A stretch of 40,934 nt of DNA, taken from Pseudorhodobacter antarcticus. Its GTDB lineage: Bacteria > Pseudomonadota > Alphaproteobacteria > Rhodobacterales > Rhodobacteraceae. The notes under the pieces were generated by a model. It was given only the letters and a program-made list of their open reading frames with translations, was not told the origin of the DNA and did not search any database. Positions 1 through 6,329 of the stretch are shown here, in pieces. The position numbers and the translations under genes were made by a program. Where the stretch lies: assembly GCF_900110135.1 (NCBI RefSeq), contig NZ_FOCO01000027.1:1-40934 (forward strand), in the 5' to 3' direction. Every line of letters begins with the position of its first letter. Positions within the stretch are counted from its first letter, which is position 1.

Positions 1-199
1 GCTCCAGCCCACCGTGGTAAGCGCCTGTTGCTTCATAAACAACGCGTGTTACCGTCGTCTGTGCGCAGAGCTTGGAAAGCGCCTTAAATCCTGCAGGGCA
101 ATTGCTAAACGACATCATCTTCCCGTCGCTCAGCCGGTGAATGTCTAAAGTGGCTTTAGAAATATCTATACCAATGGTATCATCGGGCATCTTCGTCAT
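1..199 (-). CDS. IS110-family transposase (DEDD recombinase), N-terminal part, cut by window edge
   Basis: The gene runs off the left edge; only the first 66 residues are visible. Reading the minus strand from the ATG at 199 gives MTKMPDDTIGIDISKATLDI and continues to an EATGAYHGGLE-like segment. The GIDISK opening, with its first acidic residue, and the YEATG segment are hallmarks of the RuvC-like DEDD domain of IS110-family recombinases. These enzymes move circular intermediates and, in studied members, are guided by an RNA encoded in the element's non-coding end. An in-frame ATG at 190 is an alternative start. The rest of the protein, including the Tnp_20 serine domain, lies outside the window, so completeness cannot be judged. 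Confidence 0.85.
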   Translation of the reverse strand, partial: MTKMPDDTIGIDISKATLDIHRLSDGKMMSFSNCPAGFKALSKLCAQTTVTRVVYEATGAYHGGLE

Positions 200-330
200 A
201 TCCTATGCTTGTCCTAGAGGGCTTCGTGCCGCTCTGTATCCGTTCAGGCCTGTGGCGAAGGTGGTGGTTGATCTTACTCTGATACGGTCCTCAAAGACCA
301 AGCTCTAAACGATCCAACCACCACCACAGA
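200..330 (-). ncRNA. IS110 non-coding end; candidate bridge RNA region
   Basis: These roughly 130 bases lie between the IS110 start codon and the point where IS3 coding homology stops. A long imperfect inverted repeat (261-273 with 311-327, core GTGGTGGTTG) can fold into a stem. A smaller hairpin with arms GGTC/GACC lies inside it (287-300). In characterised IS110-group elements the non-coding end upstream of the recombinase gene is transcribed as the bridge RNA. That this particular segment does so is inference from position and structure only. The exact end of the element was not located. Confidence 0.35.
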
Positions 331-368
331 CAAGCAATGGCGGTTTCGCGATGTGGGGTGCTGATCAT
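327..368 (-). pseudogene. IS3-family orfB remnant (first ~14 codons)
   Basis: The ATG at 368 overlaps the orfA stop in an ATGA arrangement. It reads MISTPHRETAIACL, which resembles the usual opening of the DDE-integrase orfB of this IS3 subgroup. After about 14 codons the resemblance ends and the frame runs into the IS110 flank, stopping near 291. The whole DDE catalytic domain is therefore missing here. The simplest reading is that the IS110 element inserted into orfB, with the rest of orfB lying beyond it, outside the window. Confidence 0.5.
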
Positions 369-859
369 GCGTCCTCGCCGCCCCCCCAGATCACTGACGC
401 CTTTTTTCGCAGAACCAGAAGCGCTGCGGTTTCGGCCAATGCGCGGTCCTTGCGCGCCAACTCCCGCTCCAGATCCTTGATCCGTTTTTTCTCTTCCTTG
501 GTCGCCTGACCCAGACGCGCCGTGCTCGCACGGTCCCAATCATTTGCCTGCTCGCAAGCCGGTCGCCACGCCGCGATCTGCGTCAGGTAGAGCCCGCGCT
601 TGCGGCAGTATTCGGCCAAATCGGCCTCGTTCAGCGCCGCCGTTTCCAAGACCGCCGCGAACTGGTCGCGCGACGACCAGCCCTGGGGGCCCACGTCAGC
701 ATCGGGCAGAAGCTGACCCTTGCCGCGTGCCTCCGCACGCCACTTGTGTAGCGTCGCTTCGGAAATACCTTCCTCCTGCGACAGCTGCCGAATGGCCATG
801 GTGTTCGGCGGAAGCATCCACTTCAGCACAGACGCTTTTCGTTCCGGTGAATATCCCAC
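365..859 (-). CDS. IS3-family transposase orfA (HTH protein)
   Basis: This 164-residue protein begins at GTG 859 (MGYSPERKASVLKWMLPP). Residues about 20-45 (IRQLSQEEGISEATLHKW) form a helix-turn-helix, followed by a second one near residues 65-100. The C-terminus holds a charged coiled coil (KEEKKRIKDLERELARKD) ending in ALLVLRKKASVIWG. That layout is typical of the IS3-family first ORF, which binds the element's ends and normally continues into orfB by a frameshift. Here orfB is cut off, so the element cannot supply a complete transposase by itself. The start is the GTG because the nearby ATG at 864 is in another frame. Confidence 0.85.
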   Translation of the reverse strand: MGYSPERKASVLKWMLPPNTMAIRQLSQEEGISEATLHKWRAEARGKGQLLPDADVGPQGWSSRDQFAAVLETAALNEADLAEYCRKRGLYLTQIAAWRPACEQANDWDRASTARLGQATKEEKKRIKDLERELARKDRALAETAALLVLRKKASVIWGGGEDA

Positions 860-1027
860 GTCATCGTCCTATCCCGCCCACCTGAGAATTAGAGGAAAAG
901 TAGAGCGGCGGATAACTTCCCTGACACTGGGGGATCCGCTCCAATCCTTATAAAACTCCCTACGCCCCTTTCAATGGCAACGCCGCCGCGTTAGGCAAGG
1001 CCATCCCAAAATGTAAGGAGCGTTTTC

Positions 1028-1378
1028 ATGGCAAACATCACCCGCAATCACACTGGCCCACGGATGAGCCAATCAGTTGTCCACAATGGCATCGTCTATC
1101 TGGCAGGTCAGGTTGGCACGGCAGGCGCGGCCGTCGCGCAGCAAACCCAAGATTGTTTGGATAAAATCGACAGCTTGCTGGCAGAGGTGGGCAGCGACAA
1201 AACCAACATTCTGACCGCGCAAATCTGGATGGCCGATATGGCACAGTTCGCGGATATGAACACGGTTTGGGATGCATGGGTTGCCCCCGGCCACGCGCCT
1301 GCCCGCGCCACGGGCGAGTCCGCGCTGGCCACCCCGGCCTATAGCGTTGAAATCATTGTGGTTGCGGCGCTGCCGTAA
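1028..1378 (+). CDS. RidA/YjgF/YER057c/UK114-family protein
   Basis: This 116-residue protein is the usual length of the family. RidA deaminates reactive enamine/imine intermediates such as 2-aminoacrylate made by PLP enzymes; other Rid subgroups have less clear roles. The VVHNGIVYLAGQVG segment near residues 17-30 matches the family core. Arg93 (PARATGES) and Glu108 (YSVEIIVVAAL) match the positions of the conserved active-site Arg and Glu. The C-terminal motif differs from E. coli RidA, which suggests a non-RidA Rid subgroup, so the enamine deaminase activity is not certain. A clear ribosome site (AAGGAG, 1014-1019) precedes the ATG. The gene stands alone and converges on pgi. Confidence 0.85.
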   Translation: MANITRNHTGPRMSQSVVHNGIVYLAGQVGTAGAAVAQQTQDCLDKIDSLLAEVGSDKTNILTAQIWMADMAQFADMNTVWDAWVAPGHAPARATGESALATPAYSVEIIVVAALP

Positions 1379-1386
1379 CTTGCGAC

Positions 1387-1408
1387 TTGGGGGGCAATCG
1401 CCCCCCAA
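1387..1408. terminator. Hairpin between convergent ridA-like gene and pgi
   Basis: A perfect 9-bp stem TTGGGGGGC/GCCCCCCAA with an AATC loop lies between the two convergent stop codons. There is no long T run on either strand, so it is terminator-like rather than a textbook intrinsic terminator. Confidence 0.55.
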
Positions 1409-1410
1409 AC

Positions 1411-3024
1411 TTACGCCTTTGGCGCTGCCATCACATAATCCAGCAGCATCCGCGTCGATGCATCCTTGCCCGCCGCCGATTGTGTGCCTTCAAGGATCGG
1501 TTGCAACGCCACGGCCAATTCCTTGCCCAACTCCACCCCCCATTGATCAAAGGAGTTGATGCCCAAAATCACCCCTTCCACAAACACGCGGTGTTCATAA
1601 AGCGCAAGGATTTGCCCCAGCGCAAAGGATGTCAGTTTGGGAATTGCCAATGTGGTGCTAGGCCGGTTGCCGGGAAACACGCGGTGGCGCGCTTGGCGGT
1701 CCGGCTCGGCCCCCGCAAGCCCTTTGGCGGCCATGATCGCCGTCGCCTCGGCCAACGACCGTCCGAGCATCAACGCCTCGGACTGCGCCAAACAGTTTGC
1801 CACCAACAACAAATGCTGATGCGCCAAATCCAGCTCATGCCCCGTGCGTGACAGAATAAACTCGCAAGGCACCACCCGCGTGCCTTGGTGGATCAGTTGA
1901 TAAAACGCGTGCTGCCCATTGGTGCCGGGTTCCCCCCACACCACAGGGCCCGAATGTTCAGCCAAATCCGCCCCATCCATCGACACGCGCTTGCCGTTAC
2001 TCTCCATCTCCAATTGCTGCAAATATGCGGGCAGGCGCGTTAGGCGTTGTTCATAAGGCAGCACGGCGCGGGTGGCATATCCGCAGATTTGGTTGTGCCA
2101 AATCCCCACCAGCGCCAACAAAACCGGCAAGTTATGCGCTGGGACCGCATCGCGAAAATGCGCGTCCATATCGGCAGCACCGGCCAAAAAGTCATCAAAC
2201 CCCGCAGGCCCAATCGCCAGCATCAACGACAATCCAATCGGCCCCCACAGCGAATAGCGCCCGCCAACCCAATCTTCAAACCCAAACACGCGGTCCGGAT
2301 CAATGCCAAACGCCGCCGTTTTATCCGCCGCCGTCGATACCGCCGCAAACTGCGCCGCAGGGTCGGTGACAACCCGCGCCATCCAATCACGCGCGGTCTG
2401 CGCATTGGTCATCGTTTCAATGGTGGTGAAGGTTTTCGATGCCACAATAATCAAAGTGGTTGTGGGATCCAACCCGCGCAACACATCATGGATATGCGCC
2501 CCATCGACATTGCTAACAAAATGGCAGCGTGGCCCGTCGCTGTAAGGCGCCAGCGCCAAACACGCCATCGCTGGCCCAAGGTCGGACCCGCCAATCCCGA
2601 TGTTCACCACATCAGTATAAGCGCCGCCTTGCCCCACAATCCGCCCTTCGCGCAAGTCGCGCGCAAATGCCACCATCCGCGCATAGGTCGCGCGCACGGC
2701 AGGCATCACCGCCTGCCCTTGCACTTGAACGCCAGCGTTCAAATTGCGCAAGGCAGTGTGCAAAACCGCCCGCCCTTCGGTTTCATTGATCAATTGGCCC
2801 GAAAACATCGCATCGCGCTTCGCGTCCAACCCAGAGGCGGCAACGAGTTCCAACAACTGCGACAACCCAACCGCATCAATATTGGTTTTTGAAAAATCAA
2901 ACAGCATATCCCCGTGGGTTTGCGAAAATTCCGCCGCCCGCAAAGGGTTGTCCAACAGCCCCGCAATGCTGCGCCCTGCCACGCTGGCTTGATGGTCCCG
3001 CAATCCCTGCCACAAGGTTTTCAT
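1411..3024 (-). CDS. pgi: Glucose-6-phosphate isomerase
   Basis: This cytosolic enzyme interconverts glucose 6-phosphate and fructose 6-phosphate. The protein is 537 residues from the ATG at 3024 (MKTLWQGLRDHQ), close to the bacterial family length. Family signatures are clear: GGSDLGPAMAC in the sugar-phosphate domain and VVWGEPGTNGQHAFYQLIHQ, which includes the PGI signature. An upstream in-frame codon at 3054 would overlap pgl, whereas the ATG at 3024 follows the pgl stop and has GGAG at a good distance. It is the last gene of zwf-pgl-pgi. In Entner-Doudoroff organisms such an operon lets fructose 6-phosphate be returned to glucose 6-phosphate for oxidation. Confidence 0.97.
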   Translation of the reverse strand: MKTLWQGLRDHQASVAGRSIAGLLDNPLRAAEFSQTHGDMLFDFSKTNIDAVGLSQLLELVAASGLDAKRDAMFSGQLINETEGRAVLHTALRNLNAGVQVQGQAVMPAVRATYARMVAFARDLREGRIVGQGGAYTDVVNIGIGGSDLGPAMACLALAPYSDGPRCHFVSNVDGAHIHDVLRGLDPTTTLIIVASKTFTTIETMTNAQTARDWMARVVTDPAAQFAAVSTAADKTAAFGIDPDRVFGFEDWVGGRYSLWGPIGLSLMLAIGPAGFDDFLAGAADMDAHFRDAVPAHNLPVLLALVGIWHNQICGYATRAVLPYEQRLTRLPAYLQQLEMESNGKRVSMDGADLAEHSGPVVWGEPGTNGQHAFYQLIHQGTRVVPCEFILSRTGHELDLAHQHLLLVANCLAQSEALMLGRSLAEATAIMAAKGLAGAEPDRQARHRVFPGNRPSTTLAIPKLTSFALGQILALYEHRVFVEGVILGINSFDQWGVELGKELAVALQPILEGTQSAAGKDASTRMLLDYVMAAPKA

Positions 3025-3028
3025 ACCG

Positions 3029-3700
3029 TCACTCCGCCCAATGGATTGTTGCATCGCCTAAAACCACCCGCACCGGGGCGTCCGCGACCGGCAAACCTGC
3101 CGCTGCTGTGATCGCGGCGCGCTTATCCGCCCCAGTGATCAGAATATGGATGTTTTGCGCATCGCGCAGCACGGGCGCTGTCAGGGTGATCCGCGGCTCC
3201 CCCGCCTCATCCGCACGCAGCGCCATTAAAGGCGGCGCATCATCGGCCAACGCCTCATTCAATTTGTCGGCCCGCGGAAACAAGGACGCGGTGTGCATAT
3301 CCGCCCCCATGCCCAACAGCAAAACCGATATTGGCAAATGCGGGGTCAACCCGTCGGCAAGTGCCTCCAGCGCCTCCTCTGGCGTGTTGGTCGGCGCATA
3401 AAGCGGAATCAGCTGCGCCGCCGCTGCGTGGCCTTGCAACAAACGTTGGCGCAACAGCCGCGTGTTCGATCGCGGGCTATCTTCACCCACCCAGCGTTCA
3501 TCGTTCAAAACCACGGCCACATGCGCCCAGTCCAAATCAACCGCTGACAGCAAATCAAACACCGGCCCCGGCGTTGTCCCACCCGGCACGCACAGCGTGG
3601 CGCGCCCGTGTTGGCGCAGCGCATCGCCCAATTCCCCCGCGATGATATTGGCCAGCGCCATCATCATCATTTCCCGATCAGCATATTCTACGATGTTCAT
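3029..3700 (-). CDS. pgl: 6-phosphogluconolactonase
   Basis: This enzyme hydrolyses 6-phosphogluconolactone to 6-phosphogluconate, the step after Zwf. The 223-residue protein has the SugP isomerase/DevB fold signatures: CVPGGTTPGPVFDLL near residues 37-51 binds the phosphate, NDERWV near 66-71 and the LLLGMGADMHTASLFP segment near 127-142 follow. In most homologues the last motif reads GMGxDGHTASLFP; here the residue before His is Met. Its ATG overlaps the zwf stop by four bases (ATGA, 3697-3700), and pgi starts five bases after its stop, so the three genes are almost certainly translated from one message. Confidence 0.95.
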   Translation of the reverse strand: MNIVEYADREMMMMALANIIAGELGDALRQHGRATLCVPGGTTPGPVFDLLSAVDLDWAHVAVVLNDERWVGEDSPRSNTRLLRQRLLQGHAAAAQLIPLYAPTNTPEEALEALADGLTPHLPISVLLLGMGADMHTASLFPRADKLNEALADDAPPLMALRADEAGEPRITLTAPVLRDAQNIHILITGADKRAAITAAAGLPVADAPVRVVLGDATIHWAE

Positions 3701-5151
3701 TCGCGTATCTCCCGCCAGCGCCGCCCATCGCGGTGCATCAACATCAACGCATCCTCCGGCCCTGAAGATCCCGCATCATACCCTTTTGGCTTATCACCCC
3801 GTGCTTCCCAGCCTTGGATGATCGGATCGGTCCAACGCCACGCCGCCTCCACCTCATCTCCGCGCATGAACAAGGTCTGGTTGCCACGAATGACATCCAT
3901 AATCAGGCGTTCATAAGCATCGGGAATATCCGCACCCTCTTCGCCCAACGCCTCGGCAAAGGACATGTCCAGCGGCACTTGGGTCAGGCGCATACCCCCC
4001 GGCCCCGGTTCTTTGATCATCACCATCAAGTTCATGCCCTCATTCGGCTGCAACCGGATAACCAACACGTTTTCACGCCACCCATCCGCATCGTCAAAGA
4101 TGGAATGGGGGGGCGCGCGGAATGTGATCGCAATTTCCGATGTGCGCGCCCGCAAATGCTTGCCCGTGCGCAGATAAAACGGGGTGCCTTTCCAGCGCCA
4201 ATTGGAAATATTCACCTTCAGCGCGATATAGCTTTCGGTCTTGCTGTCCTTATTCTCGGCATGGGCCAAATATCCCCCCTGCCCGTCCCCCGCCAAATAC
4301 TGGCCGCGCACGATATCTTCGGGCTTCACCGGGTCCAGCGCGCGAATGACCTTCAGCTTTTCGTCGCGCACCGCGTCGGGGTCAAAGTGATAGGGCGGTT
4401 CCATCGCGATAAGGCACAACAGCTGCATCATGTGGTTTTGCACCATATCGCGCATCGCGCCCGATTTGTCGTAATAGGCCCCGCGCCCATCGACCGACAC
4501 GGTTTCGGCCACCGTGATCTGCACATGGTCGATATATTCCGCCTTCCACAGCGGTTCAAACAGCATATTGGCAAAGCGCACAGCCATCAGGTTTTGCACA
4601 GTTTCTTTGCCCAAATAATGGTCAATCCGGTAAATCTGCGCCTCATTGAAATGTTTGGCCAGCACACCATTCAACGCCTGCGCCGATGCCAAATCGCGCC
4701 CAAACGGCTTTTCCACCACAATGCGGCTGTTGGGGCCTGCGATGTCATGCGCATGCAGCCGTTCCGCAATATCGCCAAACAACGACGGTGCGACCGAGAA
4801 ATAGAACGCCTGCACCACATTCTTGCGCACCCGGCCCTTCAACGCGTCCCAGCCGCCCGTCCCTTTGGCATCAATCGCAACATAGCCCAGCGTGGCCAAA
4901 AACGCATCGATCACCGCCACGTCACGCTTGTCGGCCGTTACAAATTCATCAATCGCGGCGCGGGCCAAGGCGCGATACCCGTCATCATCCATACCCGATC
5001 GCGCAGCCCCAATGATCACACTGTCGGCCGGAATTTGCCCCGCCCAAAACCGCCGATACAGGCCTGGAATAATCTTGCGCTGCGCCAAATCCCCCGTGCC
5101 GCCAAACACCACAAGATCAAACGGCTCTACCGGAATAACGCGCGAAACCAT
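3697..5151 (-). CDS. zwf: Glucose-6-phosphate 1-dehydrogenase
   Basis: Zwf oxidises glucose 6-phosphate to 6-phosphogluconolactone with NADP or NAD and feeds the Entner-Doudoroff and pentose phosphate routes. The 484-residue length is standard. The dinucleotide-binding loop is FGGTGDLAQRK (residues 16-26), EKPFG lies at 147-151, and the active-site signature RIDHYLGKE with its catalytic His lies at 175-183. It is the first gene of zwf-pgl-pgi on the minus strand. The start ATG at 5151 is supported by a GAGAGG-type ribosome site just upstream. A perfect palindrome at 5181-5192, 30-41 bases upstream of the ATG, is the likely control point. No edd, eda or gnd is in the window. Confidence 0.97.
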   Translation of the reverse strand: MVSRVIPVEPFDLVVFGGTGDLAQRKIIPGLYRRFWAGQIPADSVIIGAARSGMDDDGYRALARAAIDEFVTADKRDVAVIDAFLATLGYVAIDAKGTGGWDALKGRVRKNVVQAFYFSVAPSLFGDIAERLHAHDIAGPNSRIVVEKPFGRDLASAQALNGVLAKHFNEAQIYRIDHYLGKETVQNLMAVRFANMLFEPLWKAEYIDHVQITVAETVSVDGRGAYYDKSGAMRDMVQNHMMQLLCLIAMEPPYHFDPDAVRDEKLKVIRALDPVKPEDIVRGQYLAGDGQGGYLAHAENKDSKTESYIALKVNISNWRWKGTPFYLRTGKHLRARTSEIAITFRAPPHSIFDDADGWRENVLVIRLQPNEGMNLMVMIKEPGPGGMRLTQVPLDMSFAEALGEEGADIPDAYERLIMDVIRGNQTLFMRGDEVEAAWRWTDPIIQGWEARGDKPKGYDAGSSGPEDALMLMHRDGRRWREIRE

Positions 5152-5180
5152 TGGGATACCTCTCTGGGATGGATAGAGTT

Positions 5181-5192
5181 GTTAGCGCTAAC
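5181..5192. promoter_or_regulatory. LacI-type operator upstream of zwf
   Basis: GTTAGCGCTAAC is a perfect 12-bp palindrome with a central CG, the form typical of LacI-family operators. On the minus strand it overlaps a possible -10 hexamer (TATAGT, 5190-5195), 30-41 bases upstream of the zwf ATG. A bound repressor there would block initiation. No LacI-family gene is in the window, so the regulator is unknown. Confidence 0.55.
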
Positions 5193-5337
5193 TATAGGCA
5201 GTCAGCCGTTTTCTAACCTTTGCGCCACAGCCTGTCCAGCGCGCAGTTAGCAGCCTAATACAGATTAAAGATTTATTGAAGCGTCTGAAATTGGTTTTAA
5301 CAGCATGGCCCGCCAATGCTGTTTTATGGTAAACAAA

Positions 5338-5371
5338 AACGGGATGCCCAACCAATGCCGGGCATCCCGTT
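5338..5371 (-). terminator. Intrinsic terminator downstream of the hydroxyacid dehydrogenase gene
   Basis: A perfect 12-bp stem (AACGGGATGCCC with GGGCATCCCGTT) and a 10-base loop are followed on the minus strand by TTTGTTT. It begins 13 bases after the stop of the 5385-6248 gene and separates it from zwf. A second, weaker 8-bp hairpin (AACAGCAT/ATGCTGTT, 5299-5323) follows. Apart from these and the zwf operator, nothing else is recognisable in 5152-5384. Confidence 0.75.
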
Positions 5372-5384
5372 CTTGCAAAAACCT

Positions 5385-6248
5385 TTATTTCAACCGTTTG
5401 ATCAGGCTGGATGTGTCCCAACGCCCACCGCCCATGTTTTGCACATCTTTGTAAAATTGATCGATCAATGCAGTCACGGGCAGGCTTGCGCCAATTTCAT
5501 TCGCCGTTGCCAGACAAATCCCCAAATCCTTGCGCATCCAATCCACCGCAAACCCGTGGGTGAAATGTTCGTCCAGCATGGACTTGTGGCGGTTGTTCAT
5601 CTGCCACGATCCTGCGGCACCGCCCGAAATCACCTCCACTACCGCTTTGCCGTCCATCCCGGCCTTTTCGCCAAAGGCCAGCGCCTCGGCCAAACCCTGC
5701 ACCAATCCGGCAATACAAATCTGGTTCATCATCTTGGCAATCTGCCCAGACCCGCTATCACCCAAATGCTTGCACACTTTGGCATAGGCGGCGATCACCG
5801 CCTCAGCGGCCGCATAATCACCCGCCACCCCGCCGCACATCACAGACAGCGCACCATTTTCGGCCCCTGCTTGCCCGCCAGATACGGGCGCATCGACAAA
5901 CCCAACCCCAACGGCCGCTGCGGCCGCAAACATCTCACGCGTGACAAGGGCTGAAACGGTGGTGTGATCGACAAACACAGCGACCTTGGTCATGCCTGCA
6001 AACGCGCCATCTGCGCCCACACAAACCCCGCGCAAATCGTCATCATTGCCCACGCAGGCCATCACAAAATCCTGGCCTAATGCCGCCTCACGCGGGGTGG
6101 CCGCTGCCCGTCCGCCATGCTTTGCAACCCAAGCGTTGGCCTTGGCGGCCGTGCGGTTGTACACCGTCACCTCATGCCCCGCCGCCGCCAAATGCCCCGC
6201 CATGGGAAACCCCATCACGCCCAAGCCCAAAAATGCCACTTTCGCCAT
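5385..6248 (-). CDS. 3-hydroxyisobutyrate dehydrogenase-family NAD(P) oxidoreductase
   Basis: Members reduce or oxidise beta-hydroxyacids such as 3-hydroxyisobutyrate (valine breakdown), tartronate semialdehyde or succinic semialdehyde. From the ATG at 6248 the protein is 287 residues. The Rossmann motif GLGVMG lies at residues 8-13, the substrate motif DAPVSGG at 119-125, and the catalytic region GSGQIAKMMNQ, with the presumed catalytic Lys172, at 166-176. KDLG near 240 completes the family pattern. The longer frame back to 6299 was rejected because GGAAGG precedes ATG 6248 at a good distance and family proteins begin at MAKVAFLG-like sequence. It is monocistronic. The exact substrate cannot be read from the sequence. 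Confidence 0.88.
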   Translation of the reverse strand: MAKVAFLGLGVMGFPMAGHLAAAGHEVTVYNRTAAKANAWVAKHGGRAAATPREAALGQDFVMACVGNDDDLRGVCVGADGAFAGMTKVAVFVDHTTVSALVTREMFAAAAAVGVGFVDAPVSGGQAGAENGALSVMCGGVAGDYAAAEAVIAAYAKVCKHLGDSGSGQIAKMMNQICIAGLVQGLAEALAFGEKAGMDGKAVVEVISGGAAGSWQMNNRHKSMLDEHFTHGFAVDWMRKDLGICLATANEIGASLPVTALIDQFYKDVQNMGGGRWDTSSLIKRLK

Positions 6249-6329
6249 TGCCGTAACCCTTCCAATTGCCTCACGCTTCTGGATGGCATAGGTAACCACC
6301 CAAACCCTGACGTCAAGAAAAGACCATTC

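Larger units (their letters stand above)
327..926 (-). mobile_element. IS3-family element remnant
   Basis: The remnant holds intact orfA, the first codons of orfB and the orfA-side non-coding end. Read on the minus strand, a plausible terminal sequence TGTCAGGGAAGTTATCCGCC begins at 926, with the TG dinucleotide expected at IS3 ends. The opposite end is not in the window, so the inverted repeat and any target duplication could not be checked. The 926 boundary is therefore tentative. Confidence 0.45.

Noticed and set aside
3814-5250. Long open frame (478 codons) opposite zwf
   Set aside because: Antisense to zwf, no recognisable motif, and biased composition; a shadow of the high GC third positions of zwf.
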